Below, one piece after another: positions 46,875 to 55,737 of a stretch of DNA of 64,000 bases. The DNA is from CAWATZ01 sp963784995 (GTDB lineage Bacteria > Planctomycetota > Planctomycetia > Gemmatales > Gemmataceae), in assembly GCA_963784995.1 (NCBI GenBank), contig CAWATZ010000003.1, forward strand, positions 1-64,000, read 5' to 3'. The notes below the pieces were generated by a model. The model saw only the letters and a list, made by a program, of their open reading frames with translations, searched no databases and was not told where the DNA came from. The position numbers were made by a program, and so were the translations under genes. Numbering within the stretch: position 1 is the stretch's first letter; each line of letters starts with the position of its first letter.

Positions 46875-48974
46875 TCACCCAATCACCACCCGTGGCCGGC
46901 GTTCCGGATTGCGTTCCGCCTTGCGGACCAGCTCGTGAACCAGCCAGGGAACGTTCCCCTGTCCCCACAGCAGGAAGTTCAGGTTGGCGGCCATTGCCGG
47001 CTCGTCGGACCAATCGAAGTGAATCTCCGGCGGCTGGCCCACGTGGCGGAACTCCAGTCCGATCGCGGCCAGGACGTGCGCCACCGAGGTGCAGCCGGAC
47101 ACGCGGATCACTTCCAGGTCGCCTTCCTTGCGGATCGCCATCAGCGGCTGCTGGAAAAAGTCGCTGGGGTCGCCCAGCTCGACCTCGATGAAGATGATCG
47201 GCACGTCGGCGGCCAGCCGATGCTTGCGCCGGACCTGCCGTTCCTTCTCCTGCAACGTCACGTGCTCGGGCCGATGCGGCACCAGCACCTGAAAGTCCAG
47301 CTGGCGAATCTGCTCCCAGCGCTCCTTCGACGCCGGGTCGGCGAAGGTGAAGCCCTCGAAACGCAGCTCGGTGCTGCGCAGCCAGCGCGACAGGAACGCC
47401 ATGCCGACGACCAGCACCACCAGGACCAGGGCGATGGCCGGCCCCGAGAGGGAGTGCCACAGGAGCAGCACGGTCATGCTCAGGAAGAACAGGCAAATGG
47501 CCAGGAACGGCAGCGGTGCCAGGAACCGCAGCCAGGAGTGGGCCAGGCGGTGCCGCACGTCCAGCGTGGCGGCCAGCGAAGCGGCGGTGAGCAGCACCAT
47601 GACGCTGGTGGCATAGGCCCATTGCTGGTGCGAGACGCTGGCCCGAAAGACCACCGTCACGACCAGGATCGTCAGGTTGATCAGGTGCGTGATCATGCCG
47701 ATCCGCTGGGCCCAGCGGAGCTGCATGCCGTAGCGGGCCAGGTAGCGCGGCAGCAGATCGCGCAGACCGATCGACACGCTGATCCCGGCCAGGCACAGCA
47801 CCAGGATGGTGGACACGTCGTAGAGGGTGCCGAACACCGGACCGAAGAGCGGGCTGAGGGTCACGTCGGTCCGGACGTTGCCAGAGGCGTCCCGGTACGG
47901 CTGGCCGTGGGCCAGGTAGGACAGGGCCCGATTGCTGGCCAGGGGCTTCTCGTCAGACCGGGCTCGCTCGTGGACCGCAAAGCCGTCCGAAGCCGGCTCT
48001 TTCATCTGGAGCTGTTTGTGGGGGACCAGCAGTTCCGTGACCAGGACGGAGCCCAGCAGAAAGACAGACATGACCAGGGCGGCGACGACCATCAGCAGAC
48101 GAACGCGGCGCACCCGAGCCGTGGGGTGTTCCGGCGTGTCCTCGGGCCGGCCCCGGACCAGGGGAGCGCTGGCCATACTCAGCTCGAAACCGCTCATGCC
48201 CAGGGTCACGCTCGGGAAGTACCACAGGACCGTCGCGACGACCACGGCCACCGCCTTGAACCAGTTCGGGTCGTGGCCCGTTAGACCCGTCTTCAGAGTA
48301 CCCACCAGACTGGTGAACGGCTGGGGATGCTGGACCAGATACCAGAGTCCGCTGCCGACCACGATCCCGGTCAGCAGCAGGTAAACGGCAGTCAGGAAGG
48401 CGGCCACGCGCAGGAACAACGGCGTGAAGCCCACGTGCAGCAGGGCCCAGAAGCCGAAGACAATCGCGGCCAGCAGCACGGTCACGACCAGCTGCTCGTT
48501 CCAGAAGTCGAAAAAGCGACCTCGCAGCGCTTCCGGGAACCAGCTGCGGACCGTCTCATGGTTGTTGCTGATCCACTCGACGTGCTCCTGCCAGTAGGGA
48601 TTGTGGATCAGGTGGACGGTGGCATCGGCCAGCGACAGGCTGCGCGTGATGACGTAGTCGGTGGCCACGAAGCCCAGCAGGATCAGGATCAGGAACTTGC
48701 CGGTCCAGCCATGCACCAGCCGTTCCAGCAAGCCCGTGGCGCCCGCTCCGTCCGGTGAGCGCCCAACCACGTACAGGTAGACCGGCAGCGCTCCCAGCAG
48801 GGTCGCGAGCACGACGCTGAGAGTGACCAGCGTCGCCATGCTCCCGACGTTGGCCTCCACAGCCATCGAGGGCAGGTAGGCCAGCGTGCTGAAGTAATCC
48901 AGGCCGACCAGGCCCAGCACCAGCCACCAGGAGTAAGTCCGAACGGCAGGCGAGGAGGCCTTACGATCCGCCAT
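46875..48974 (-). CDS. APC-family amino-acid permease-like transporter with C-terminal soluble domain
   Basis: Start 48974 (MADRKASSPAVRTYSWWLVLGLVGLDYFSTLAYLPS) gives 699 residues. About 12-13 TM helices include the APC-like first helix and LWYFPSVTLGMSGFELSMASAP, which resembles the discontinuous helix 6 region. A soluble tail of about 150 residues follows (FQVLVPHRPEHVTLQEKERQVRRKH to WLVHELVRKAE). The substrate cannot be deduced; amino acid or K+ uptake are both possible. It overlaps the upstream methyltransferase gene by 14 bases, so the two are coupled. Confidence 0.85.
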   Translation of the reverse strand: MADRKASSPAVRTYSWWLVLGLVGLDYFSTLAYLPSMAVEANVGSMATLVTLSVVLATLLGALPVYLYVVGRSPDGAGATGLLERLVHGWTGKFLILILLGFVATDYVITRSLSLADATVHLIHNPYWQEHVEWISNNHETVRSWFPEALRGRFFDFWNEQLVVTVLLAAIVFGFWALLHVGFTPLFLRVAAFLTAVYLLLTGIVVGSGLWYLVQHPQPFTSLVGTLKTGLTGHDPNWFKAVAVVVATVLWYFPSVTLGMSGFELSMASAPLVRGRPEDTPEHPTARVRRVRLLMVVAALVMSVFLLGSVLVTELLVPHKQLQMKEPASDGFAVHERARSDEKPLASNRALSYLAHGQPYRDASGNVRTDVTLSPLFGPVFGTLYDVSTILVLCLAGISVSIGLRDLLPRYLARYGMQLRWAQRIGMITHLINLTILVVTVVFRASVSHQQWAYATSVMVLLTAASLAATLDVRHRLAHSWLRFLAPLPFLAICLFFLSMTVLLLWHSLSGPAIALVLVVLVVGMAFLSRWLRSTELRFEGFTFADPASKERWEQIRQLDFQVLVPHRPEHVTLQEKERQVRRKHRLAADVPIIFIEVELGDPSDFFQQPLMAIRKEGDLEVIRVSGCTSVAHVLAAIGLEFRHVGQPPEIHFDWSDEPAMAANLNFLLWGQGNVPWLVHELVRKAERNPERRPRVVIG

Positions 48975-49761
48975 GAGGGCTGTCCTCCTTTTTCCCCAGG
49001 TACACCGACGTTTGATAACGCAACACCACTTGCCCCTCCTTTTGCTGCTGCCAGTCCCGGTACAGTTGCCGCAGTCCGGCTTCCAGGGCCTCCGCGGCGG
49101 GACCCTCGCGCGGCGCGTAGGAGGCCGAGAAGGCCCGGCCAATCAGGCCCTCCTCGTCCAGGGCCTGCTCGCTGGCCAGGACAAATCGGCCGCGCTCCTC
49201 GAAGAGCGGGCAATGGAGCAAGGCCTCGCCGGCTCGCATCCGCTGGGCCTCCAGCGCCGCTGCCTTGCTGTGGAGGCGCAGCAGCTCGCCATAGCGGGCG
49301 GTGAACGGATCGGTCTCGTCACGTTCGTTCCAAATCAGCGCCACCCAGCCGGCCGGCCGGAGGATGCGGTGGAACTCGCGCAGGGCCCGCTCGGCGTCAA
49401 ACCAGTGGAACGCCTGGGCCGACAGCACCGCCGAGACCGAGGCGTCCAGCAGCCCCGTCGCCTCGGCCTGGCCGGCCCGGTAGTGCAGCGCGGCCCAGCC
49501 GGGCTCGGCGGCAACCTCCTCGGCCTGGGCCCGCATCTCGGCATTGGGTTCGATGCCCACCACCGGAACGCCCCGGGCGGCGAACAGCCGGGAGGAAATG
49601 CCGGTGCCGCAGCCAACGTCGGCCAGCAGCGCGGTCGGCCCCAGCCGGCAGCGGGACAGGATCAGGTCGATGGCCGCGGCGGGGTAGCTGGGGCGGTGCC
49701 GCTGATAGAGGTCGGACAGGCCGGTGAATCGGCCGGTCGGATTGCACTGGGAAAGATCCAT
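48961..49761 (-). CDS. Class I SAM-dependent methyltransferase
   Basis: Start 49761 (MDLSQCNPTGRFTGLSDLYQRHRPSYP) gives 266 residues. Motif I is LLADVGCGTGISSRLFA, followed by VVGIEPNAEMRAQA, AQAFHWFDAERALREFHRILRPAGWVALIWNERDE and a C-terminal helical cap. This is a Methyltransf_11 protein of the trans-aconitate-methyltransferase-like group. The substrate is unknown. It is coupled to the permease gene by a 14-base overlap. Confidence 0.88.
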   Translation of the reverse strand: MDLSQCNPTGRFTGLSDLYQRHRPSYPAAAIDLILSRCRLGPTALLADVGCGTGISSRLFAARGVPVVGIEPNAEMRAQAEEVAAEPGWAALHYRAGQAEATGLLDASVSAVLSAQAFHWFDAERALREFHRILRPAGWVALIWNERDETDPFTARYGELLRLHSKAAALEAQRMRAGEALLHCPLFEERGRFVLASEQALDEEGLIGRAFSASYAPREGPAAEALEAGLRQLYRDWQQQKEGQVVLRYQTSVYLGKKEDSPHGGS

Positions 49762-49864
49762 TGGCAGGTTCCACGCTCCGGGGTTGACAGCTACGCTTGC
49801 GGACCGGCCCGCTTCCTCGCTACATTCTAGGATCGGGACCACGTACGGGCTCGTCCGTCAGTCC

Positions 49865-49919
49865 GAAGCCGCTTGCGGCTTAGCGCCGCAGTGTGGTGCG
49901 CTAAGCCGCAAGCGGCTTC
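49865..49919. repeat. 22-bp hairpin in divergent intergenic region
   Basis: Arms 49865-49886 and 49898-49919 are exact with an 11-base loop. The core GCCGCTTGCGGCTTAGCG is nearly identical to the hairpin at 14810-14872. It ends 20 bases before the metallo-hydrolase start. Confidence 0.85.
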
Positions 49920-49939
49920 AGGAACGTGCTGGACATCAG

Positions 49940-50911
49940 ATGAGAGCATCCATGGGTTTGCGCTTCACCATCCTGGCCAGCGGCAGCGGCGGCAACGCCG
50001 CGCTGGTGGAAACGGAGGAGTTCGGTCTGCTGATCGACGCCGGCCTGGGACCGAAGGAACTGGGCAGTCGCCTGTCGGCCATCGGCCGGAACTGGTCCTG
50101 CGTCAAGGCGGTCATCCTGACCCATACGCATACCGATCACTGGAAGGATCGGACGCTGAAGCACCTGGGCTTGCGCCGCATTCACTTCTGGTGCTGCGCC
50201 GGCCACAGCAAGGTCCTGCAAACCTGGTCGCCGTCCTTTCCCGGCCTGTGCGAGTCCGGCCTGGTGCGCCACTACGTTCCGGGAGAGGTCGTTTGTCTGG
50301 CGGCAGGTCTGCGTTTCCAGGCCTTCCCGGTCCGGCACGACAGTGGGCCGACCTTCGCCTTTCGCATCGAGGGGCGAGGCGACCTGTTCGGCCCGGCGAC
50401 CGCCCTGGGCTATGCAGCCGACCTGGGTTGCTGGGACGAGACGGTGGTGGGCAGCCTGTGCGAGGTCGATTTGCTGGCGGTCGAGTTCAACCACGACGTG
50501 TCGCTGGAGCGGACCAGCGGCCGGCCGGCCCACCTGGTCGCCCGGGTGCTGGGCGACGAGGGCCACCTGTCCAACCAGCAGGCCGCCGCCCTGCTCCGGG
50601 CCATCCTCGACCGCTCGACTCCGGGCCGGCTGCGGCACCTGATTCAGCTGCACCTGAGCCGGGACTGCAACCGTCCCGTCCTGGCCCAGGAGGCGGCCCA
50701 GCGCGTGCTGAGCGAAATCGCTCCGAGCGTCGCCGTACGTACCGCCGAGCAGGATCGGCCGGGGGAGACCATCCACCTGAACGACCAGCCCGACCGGACC
50801 GCCAGGGCACGCAAGCGCACGGGGAAACGCAAAGGACGCAAGAACACACGCTCGACGCAGCCGCTGCTGCCGGGGTTGCTGCCGGAGACGACCGAGGAGG
50901 AGTTGGATTGA
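49940..50911 (+). CDS. MBL-fold metallo-hydrolase (YycJ/WalJ-like)
   Basis: ATG 49940 or 49952 is the start, the latter giving MGLRFTILASGSGGNAALVE. Metal ligands appear in ILTHTHTDHWKD (the HxHxDH motif) and in the later FPVRHDSGPTFAFRI and EFNHD. The order of motifs matches the YycJ subgroup rather than RNase Z or glyoxalase II. The C-terminal tail is highly basic (RARKRTGKRKGRKN), suggesting nucleic-acid contact. The product is about 320 residues. Confidence 0.87.
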   Translation: MRASMGLRFTILASGSGGNAALVETEEFGLLIDAGLGPKELGSRLSAIGRNWSCVKAVILTHTHTDHWKDRTLKHLGLRRIHFWCCAGHSKVLQTWSPSFPGLCESGLVRHYVPGEVVCLAAGLRFQAFPVRHDSGPTFAFRIEGRGDLFGPATALGYAADLGCWDETVVGSLCEVDLLAVEFNHDVSLERTSGRPAHLVARVLGDEGHLSNQQAAALLRAILDRSTPGRLRHLIQLHLSRDCNRPVLAQEAAQRVLSEIAPSVAVRTAEQDRPGETIHLNDQPDRTARARKRTGKRKGRKNTRSTQPLLPGLLPETTEEELD

Positions 50912-50926
50912 GGTGGGAGGGATTCG

Positions 50927-50978
50927 TGTGATTTATCGTTTCGCGCTCACTGGGCCCAGCGCGAAACGATAAATCACA
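50927..50978. terminator. Bidirectional terminator-like hairpin, copy of 8894-8939 family
   Basis: Exact 21-bp arms 50927-50947 and 50958-50978 contain the same 18-base core as the hairpin at 8894-8939 (GATTTATCGTTTCGCGCT). It lies between convergent stops at 50911 and 50989. Confidence 0.85.
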
Positions 50979-50988
50979 GGCAGTTCAC

Positions 50989-52113
50989 TCACTGCAACCC
51001 GATGATGGCGAACGGCAAGGCCATGGGCACATCCTCGCCCTTGATCCAGGCCAGCACCGGGGTGGCGCCTACCTTCCAGAAGAAGTAATTGTCCCTGTTG
51101 TTGCGCCTCCGCCACTGATTCGTCGAGGTGCGGTCGTTGTTCAGGTTGGTCAAGTATTTGACGATGCGGGCGTCCGTTTCCAGACCCTCCTGCAACAGCT
51201 TGCTGCCGGACAGGCTCGCTTTGACCGTCAGCTCGGCGGTGTACTGGTAGTTCTTGTCAGTGATCGCCTTGCCGCGCACGTACTGGGGATAAATGGTCTT
51301 GAGATAGGCCAGGCTCTGATCATTGGCTTTGTCGTGGCCGGCGTTGCCGTTGATGAAGGCCATCGGCAGCTTGTTGGTCCGGCCGACCTCCTGGAACCAG
51401 CGGGTCGGTGTCACGCGCTGTCCGCCCAGGGTGGGACTGAAGCTCAACCAGATGCCGGCGACCAGGTCGCTGCCGGCGGATTCCTCTTCGAGCCGGGTCG
51501 GGATCGGGGGGGCGCCCAGCGGCTCCAGGACGGTGACGCCACGGTGCCGCTTGAACTCGGAGGCCATCCACATCAGGCCCACGGTGGCGCCCTGGCCCGC
51601 CCCAATGACAATCACGTTGCGGGAGTTGAGCGAGCCGCTATCGTTCACGGTATCGAGCCAGGCCTTGGCGGCCGCCACGTCGTTGACCAGCTGGCGGTAG
51701 TAGGTCGGGGGAAAATCCTTGTGGTCGATTTCCGCCGGAGGCGTTTTCAGCCGGGCCCCGCGCAAGTTCATGTTCTGGGGGGCTCTCCAGAAGAGGGGGG
51801 TAACTTCCTTGCTCTTGCCGTACCCCCGGAAATCGAAGGTGAGGACGGCATAGCCTTCTTTCTGGAGAGTGGTGGCCAGGGAGATCCACTCGGTAGTCTT
51901 GCTGCTGCCGCCCTTGGCGTCGAAGTCGTGCAAGATTATCACGCAGGGCGCCTTGTTGCCCTTGTTGCTGGGGTAGAAGGCGCCCTCGATTTTGACGCCA
52001 TCGACTGTTTTAAAGTCCGCTTTTTCTGGTTCGCCCTGAGCCCTGGGCTGAAAGTGCGGGACGAGCATCAGACAAAGAATGAGAGCCGGTTTGCTCATGC
52101 TCGGCAACGTCAT
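50989..52113 (-). CDS. Exported alpha/beta-hydrolase-fold protein
   Basis: ATG 52113 has GGAGG nine bases upstream and begins a signal peptide (ALILCLMLVPHFQPRAQG). The 374-residue product has an oxyanion-region strand (CVIILHDFDAKGG), a typical VLTFDFRGYGKS, and a nucleophile-elbow position reading VIGAGQGATVGL. The elbow has Gln where Ser is expected in GxSxG, so it may be catalytically inactive or use another mechanism. The function is unknown. Confidence 0.82.
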   Translation of the reverse strand: MTLPSMSKPALILCLMLVPHFQPRAQGEPEKADFKTVDGVKIEGAFYPSNKGNKAPCVIILHDFDAKGGSSKTTEWISLATTLQKEGYAVLTFDFRGYGKSKEVTPLFWRAPQNMNLRGARLKTPPAEIDHKDFPPTYYRQLVNDVAAAKAWLDTVNDSGSLNSRNVIVIGAGQGATVGLMWMASEFKRHRGVTVLEPLGAPPIPTRLEEESAGSDLVAGIWLSFSPTLGGQRVTPTRWFQEVGRTNKLPMAFINGNAGHDKANDQSLAYLKTIYPQYVRGKAITDKNYQYTAELTVKASLSGSKLLQEGLETDARIVKYLTNLNNDRTSTNQWRRRNNRDNYFFWKVGATPVLAWIKGEDVPMALPFAIIGLQ

Positions 52114-52211
52114 GGACCTTACCTCCGGGTTGGATCTGCCGCGGTTCACTGCTATTGATCTTACAAGGTGCCTTCGGATGGGGTCAAGGACGGAGTTTCG
52201 CGGGCAGCGGC

Positions 52212-52970
52212 TCAGGGGTGCGGGGCCCAGTAGCCCGGCAGTTCGTACCAGGCACCGATGTTGTACTTGTGCTGATCGTCGAGGATGTCCAGCGGATAGC
52301 AAACCATGGCCTTGACCGTGGCGTCGAACGTGCCGATCAGGGTGCCGGCGGCCACGACGATCTCGGTGCAAAGCCAGCGATGGCGGTCCAGCTTGGTGGT
52401 GGCGATGTATCTCTCGGTGAGCCCGTTGCGGAGCCGGCAGGGGGTCCCTTGCAGCAGCAGCCGCCACATGGCGTAGCGCTTGCCTTCCTGGGCCAGGGCG
52501 AAGTTGGTGAGCGTGGCCGACTCCTCCGGGCAGAGGATCTTCTTGCAGCGGCGCACTTGCAGGACGCCCTTGAAGGTGTGCAGCCGCTGCACTGCTTCGA
52601 GGATGAACACGTGCAGGGTATCGTCCGGCCCCGACTCCAGGACGTGGAAGCTGCCGTCCGGCTTCTTGATCACGATGCCGGTGTGGAACGGCGGCGTGGT
52701 GCCGCCCAATTTGTAGAGCTTCTCCCACACCTTGCTCATGTCGTCAAAGAAGAGGACGTCGCCTTCCCGGGGGCAGTACGGCTCAACGCGCTTGATCGTG
52801 CCACCCTTGCCGTCCGGCTCGTAGAACCACAGGTAGCCGAACGGGGTTGTTCCGGGGTGGATGGGTGCGGGCGCCGCGATGGGCGGGGAACCGGGCAGGG
52901 GAAGCTGGACGGGCGGTTCGCCCATCACCAGGCCGGCAGTGCTGAGAATGGAAACGATCGCGAATCCCAT
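52212..52970 (-). CDS. Secreted YiiX/permuted NlpC-P60-like cysteine peptidase fold
   Basis: The 252-residue product has a short signal peptide (AIVSILSTAGLVMG). It has the permuted papain-like order: GDVLFFDD, then His in PPFHTGIVIKKPDG, FALAQEGKRYAMWRLLL, and Cys in RHRWLCTEIVVAA near the C-terminus. His before Cys is typical of the YiiX/YebB group, which cleaves amide bonds in peptidoglycan or lipid substrates. The assignment rests on motif order only. Confidence 0.7.
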   Translation of the reverse strand: MGFAIVSILSTAGLVMGEPPVQLPLPGSPPIAAPAPIHPGTTPFGYLWFYEPDGKGGTIKRVEPYCPREGDVLFFDDMSKVWEKLYKLGGTTPPFHTGIVIKKPDGSFHVLESGPDDTLHVFILEAVQRLHTFKGVLQVRRCKKILCPEESATLTNFALAQEGKRYAMWRLLLQGTPCRLRNGLTERYIATTKLDRHRWLCTEIVVAAGTLIGTFDATVKAMVCYPLDILDDQHKYNIGAWYELPGYWAPHP

Positions 52971-53109
52971 GACGGTGATGCTCCCTGCGGGTTGCTCGAT
53001 GTTCTTTCATCCAATTGGAGAATCGACCACATTCGGCCCGGTCCTTGATCGCTCTGCCGGGGCATTCCCGCTTCCCAAGGCCCTCGGAGAGGTGCCGTTG
53101 CTCCGGGCG

Positions 53110-53955
53110 TCAAGGTTTTTCCGTCTGATCGGGCAAGGAGGAAGGATTGGGAGGATTGCACGCCTGAAAGCGCCGGTACAGGAGCCGGTCGCCGACCCGT
53201 CCGCCAAAGAGCCGCTCCAGGGCCAGCAAGGGACCGACGTAGCCCGGCAGCATGGCCTCATGCTGCCGGCGCACGATCAAGTGGATCAGCCGATCCACGG
53301 CGCGCTCCAGCGGCCAGAGCTTGAAGGGCAGCGCCGGCGGCGAGGCGTAGGGCTGACCGTCGGGGCCGAGGACCTTTTCGCGCAGCGGCGTGGCCACGAA
53401 CCCCGGGGAGAAGACGCCGACGTGGACCCCGTCGCCGGCCAGTTCCATGCGCAGGCTGTCGTAAAGTCCCTGAATGGCGAACTTGCTGGCTCCGTAGATG
53501 GAGTAAAAGGGGGTGCCGCGCTTGCCGGTCAGGCTGCTGACAGCCACCAGGGAGCCCTGCGTCTTGCGGACGTGAGGGATGGCGTGCCAGGTGGGGTGCA
53601 TGGTGCCGAGGAAGTTGACGCGCATCACCTCTTCCATGACGCGCGGGTCGGAGTCGGCAAAGGCGGCACGCATGGAGACGCCGGCCGAGCAGAGCAGCAC
53701 GTCCAGCCGGCCGAACTCGCGGACGGTGGCTTCCACGGCCTTGCGGCACTGCTCCGGATCGGTGACGTCGGTGGGCAGGACCAGGGCCTGGCCGCCGGCC
53801 TTGCGGACCAGGGCGGCGACCTCGTCCAGGGCCGATTCCGTGCGGGCGGCCAGGGCGACGCGGACGCCGGACCCGGCCAGACGCAGGGCGGCGGCCCGGC
53901 CAATGCCGGAGGAGGCGCCGGTGATCAGGGCGGTCTTGCCTTGCAGGGTGTGCAT
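53110..53955 (-). CDS. Short-chain dehydrogenase/reductase (SDR)
   Basis: Start 53955 (MHTLQGKTALITGASSGIGRAAALRL) follows GGAAGGA. The cofactor motif TGASSGIG, Asp in PTDVTD, NAG-equivalent LLCSAGVS, catalytic Ser in VAVSSLTGKRG and Tyr/Lys in YSIYGASKFA are all present. The product is 281 residues with a C-terminal helical extension (DRLIHLIVRRQHEAMLPGYVG), as in DltE-like or fatty-acyl SDRs. The substrate is unknown. Confidence 0.93.
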   Translation of the reverse strand: MHTLQGKTALITGASSGIGRAAALRLAGSGVRVALAARTESALDEVAALVRKAGGQALVLPTDVTDPEQCRKAVEATVREFGRLDVLLCSAGVSMRAAFADSDPRVMEEVMRVNFLGTMHPTWHAIPHVRKTQGSLVAVSSLTGKRGTPFYSIYGASKFAIQGLYDSLRMELAGDGVHVGVFSPGFVATPLREKVLGPDGQPYASPPALPFKLWPLERAVDRLIHLIVRRQHEAMLPGYVGPLLALERLFGGRVGDRLLYRRFQACNPPNPSSLPDQTEKP

Positions 53956-54039
53956 GCGGGTCCTTCCTTCCTGTTTCGCCGCGACGCGACGCGGCGCGGC
54001 GCCTATGGCTCCGAAAGAAAATGACCGGCTCGCTCGCAA

Positions 54040-54144
54040 CCCAGGGCGATGCCCTGGGCTATCGTGTTGCGCCCCTTCGGGGCGAAAGACAAGGTTTTCC
54101 GCCCCGAAGGGGCGCAACACGATAGCCCAGGGCAGCGCCCTGGG
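54040..54144. repeat. REP-like 44-bp palindrome before rhaB stop
   Basis: Forward unit 54040-54083 and reverse unit 54101-54144, differing at one position, surround a 17-base loop. The right arm ends six bases before the rhamnulokinase stop codon. Confidence 0.9.
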
Positions 54145-54149
54145 TGGGC

Positions 54150-55634
54150 TCAAACCGTCTTCCCCATCAGCTTCTGGAACCGGGCGTACGGTTCCTGCCA
54201 GGCGTCCGGCTGCTTCGGGGTGAACTCGCGGACCTCGAACGACTTACGCACCACCTCGCGGACGTCTGCCAATGAGCCGAGCATGCCCAGGCCCAGCGCC
54301 TGCACCAGCACGTTGCCGATCGCCGTGGCCTCCACGGGACCGGCCAGCACGGGACGATTGCACGCGTCGGCCGTCAGCTGGCACAGGAACGCATTCTGAC
54401 TGCCGCCGCCGACCACGTGGATCACTTCCAGGCGCTTGCCGGTCAGCCCCTCCAGCCGGTCGAGTACCTGCCGATACGCCAGGGCCAGGCTCTCCAGGGC
54501 GCAGCGGATCGTCGCTCCCACGTCAGCGGGGGCCGGCTGGCCGGTCCGGCGACAGTAGTCCGCCAGGGCCGCCGGCATGCTGGCCGGCAGGACAAAGCTC
54601 TCGTCGTTGGGATTGACCAGGCTGACAAACGGTGCCGCCGACTCTGCCAGCCGCACCAGCTCCTCGTAGCCGTGAGCGGAGCCGGCGCGTTCCCAGGCAC
54701 GCCGGCACTCCTGCACCAGCCACAGACCCATGATGTTCTTCAGCAAGCGCACCGTGCCGCCGACGCCGCCTTCGTTGGTGAAGTTGTACCCCAGGGCGGC
54801 GTCGGTCAGCAGCGGCGCCGGCAGCTCCACGCCCATCAGCGACCAGGTGCCCGAGCTGAGGTACGCCCACGACGAGGCCGAGGCCGGCACCGCGGCGATG
54901 GCGGCGGCGGTGTCGTGCGTGGCCGAGGCAATTACCGGGGCCGGGTTCAGTCCCGTCTCGGCTGCGATGGCGGAGCGCAGCGGGCCCAGCACCGTCCCCG
55001 GCTGCACCAGGCTGCCCAGCACCTTGCCCGGCAGCCCCAGTTGCTCCACCAGGCCGTGCGCCCACTTCCGGCTCACCGGATCGAGCAGCTGCGTGGTGCT
55101 GGCGTTGGTCAGCTCGTTCACCTTCAGGCCCGTGAAGAAGTAATGGAACAGGTCGGGCATCATCAGCAAGTGTTCGGCCACGTCCAGTAGCGGCGAGCGG
55201 TCGCGCTGCAGGGCCAGCAACTGAAAGAGGGTGTTGAAGCGCATGAACTGCAGGCCGGTCTGGCGGAAGATCTCCTGGCGCGGCACGCGGGCAAAGACCG
55301 CGTCCATGATCCCTTCGGTGTGCGGATCGCGGTAGTGGCGCGGATTGCCCAGGAGGGTGCCGTCGCGGGCCAGCAAGGCGAAGTCGACGCCCCAGGTATC
55401 GACGCCCAGGCCGTCCAGGGGACCGTGCTCGGCCTGCACCCGGCGCAGGGTCTGGATTGTCTCGTGATAGAGGTTCAGCACGTCCCAGTACAGGGCGCCC
55501 AGCACGCGGACGGGCGTGTTGGCAAAACGATGGATCACCTGCAGTTGCAAGCGCTGGCCGTCAAAGCGGCCCAGGATGCCCCGGCCGCTCTCGGCGCCCA
55601 GGTCGAAGGCAAGCAGTTTTCGGGTGGATGGCAT
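54150..55634 (-). CDS. rhaB: L-rhamnulokinase-like FGGY carbohydrate kinase
   Basis: Start 55634 (MPSTRKLLAFDLGAESGRGILG) gives 494 residues. The FGGY ATPase fold shows phosphate-1 DLGAESGRG, LGVDTWGVDFALL, phosphate-2 SATHDTAAAIAAVP, SSGTWSLMGVE and adenosine motif HVVGGGSQNAFLCQL. These wordings are those of RhaB rather than xylulokinase or glycerol kinase. The reaction is ATP-dependent phosphorylation of L-rhamnulose. No other rhamnose or fucose genes are adjacent. Confidence 0.92.
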   Translation of the reverse strand: MPSTRKLLAFDLGAESGRGILGRFDGQRLQLQVIHRFANTPVRVLGALYWDVLNLYHETIQTLRRVQAEHGPLDGLGVDTWGVDFALLARDGTLLGNPRHYRDPHTEGIMDAVFARVPRQEIFRQTGLQFMRFNTLFQLLALQRDRSPLLDVAEHLLMMPDLFHYFFTGLKVNELTNASTTQLLDPVSRKWAHGLVEQLGLPGKVLGSLVQPGTVLGPLRSAIAAETGLNPAPVIASATHDTAAAIAAVPASASSWAYLSSGTWSLMGVELPAPLLTDAALGYNFTNEGGVGGTVRLLKNIMGLWLVQECRRAWERAGSAHGYEELVRLAESAAPFVSLVNPNDESFVLPASMPAALADYCRRTGQPAPADVGATIRCALESLALAYRQVLDRLEGLTGKRLEVIHVVGGGSQNAFLCQLTADACNRPVLAGPVEATAIGNVLVQALGLGMLGSLADVREVVRKSFEVREFTPKQPDAWQEPYARFQKLMGKTV

Positions 55635-55737
55635 ACGCGAGTCTCCGCACTGGCAATTCTCGTTGTCTCTTGTACTTTGTACGGGTAGGGGAAGGCACTC
55701 GCGGAAAAAGGTCCACCGATTACAGGGACTCGTCGTC

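Noticed and set aside
53956..54153. N-terminal extension of the SDR gene through the REP palindrome
   Set aside because: The residues derive from the repeat. ATG 53955 has a ribosome site and starts the Rossmann fold normally.
55638..55737. Sigma-54 promoter before the YhaM-like gene (TGGCAATTCTCGTTGT)
   Set aside because: The -24 half is partial and the -12 element lacks the required GC, so it is not credible.
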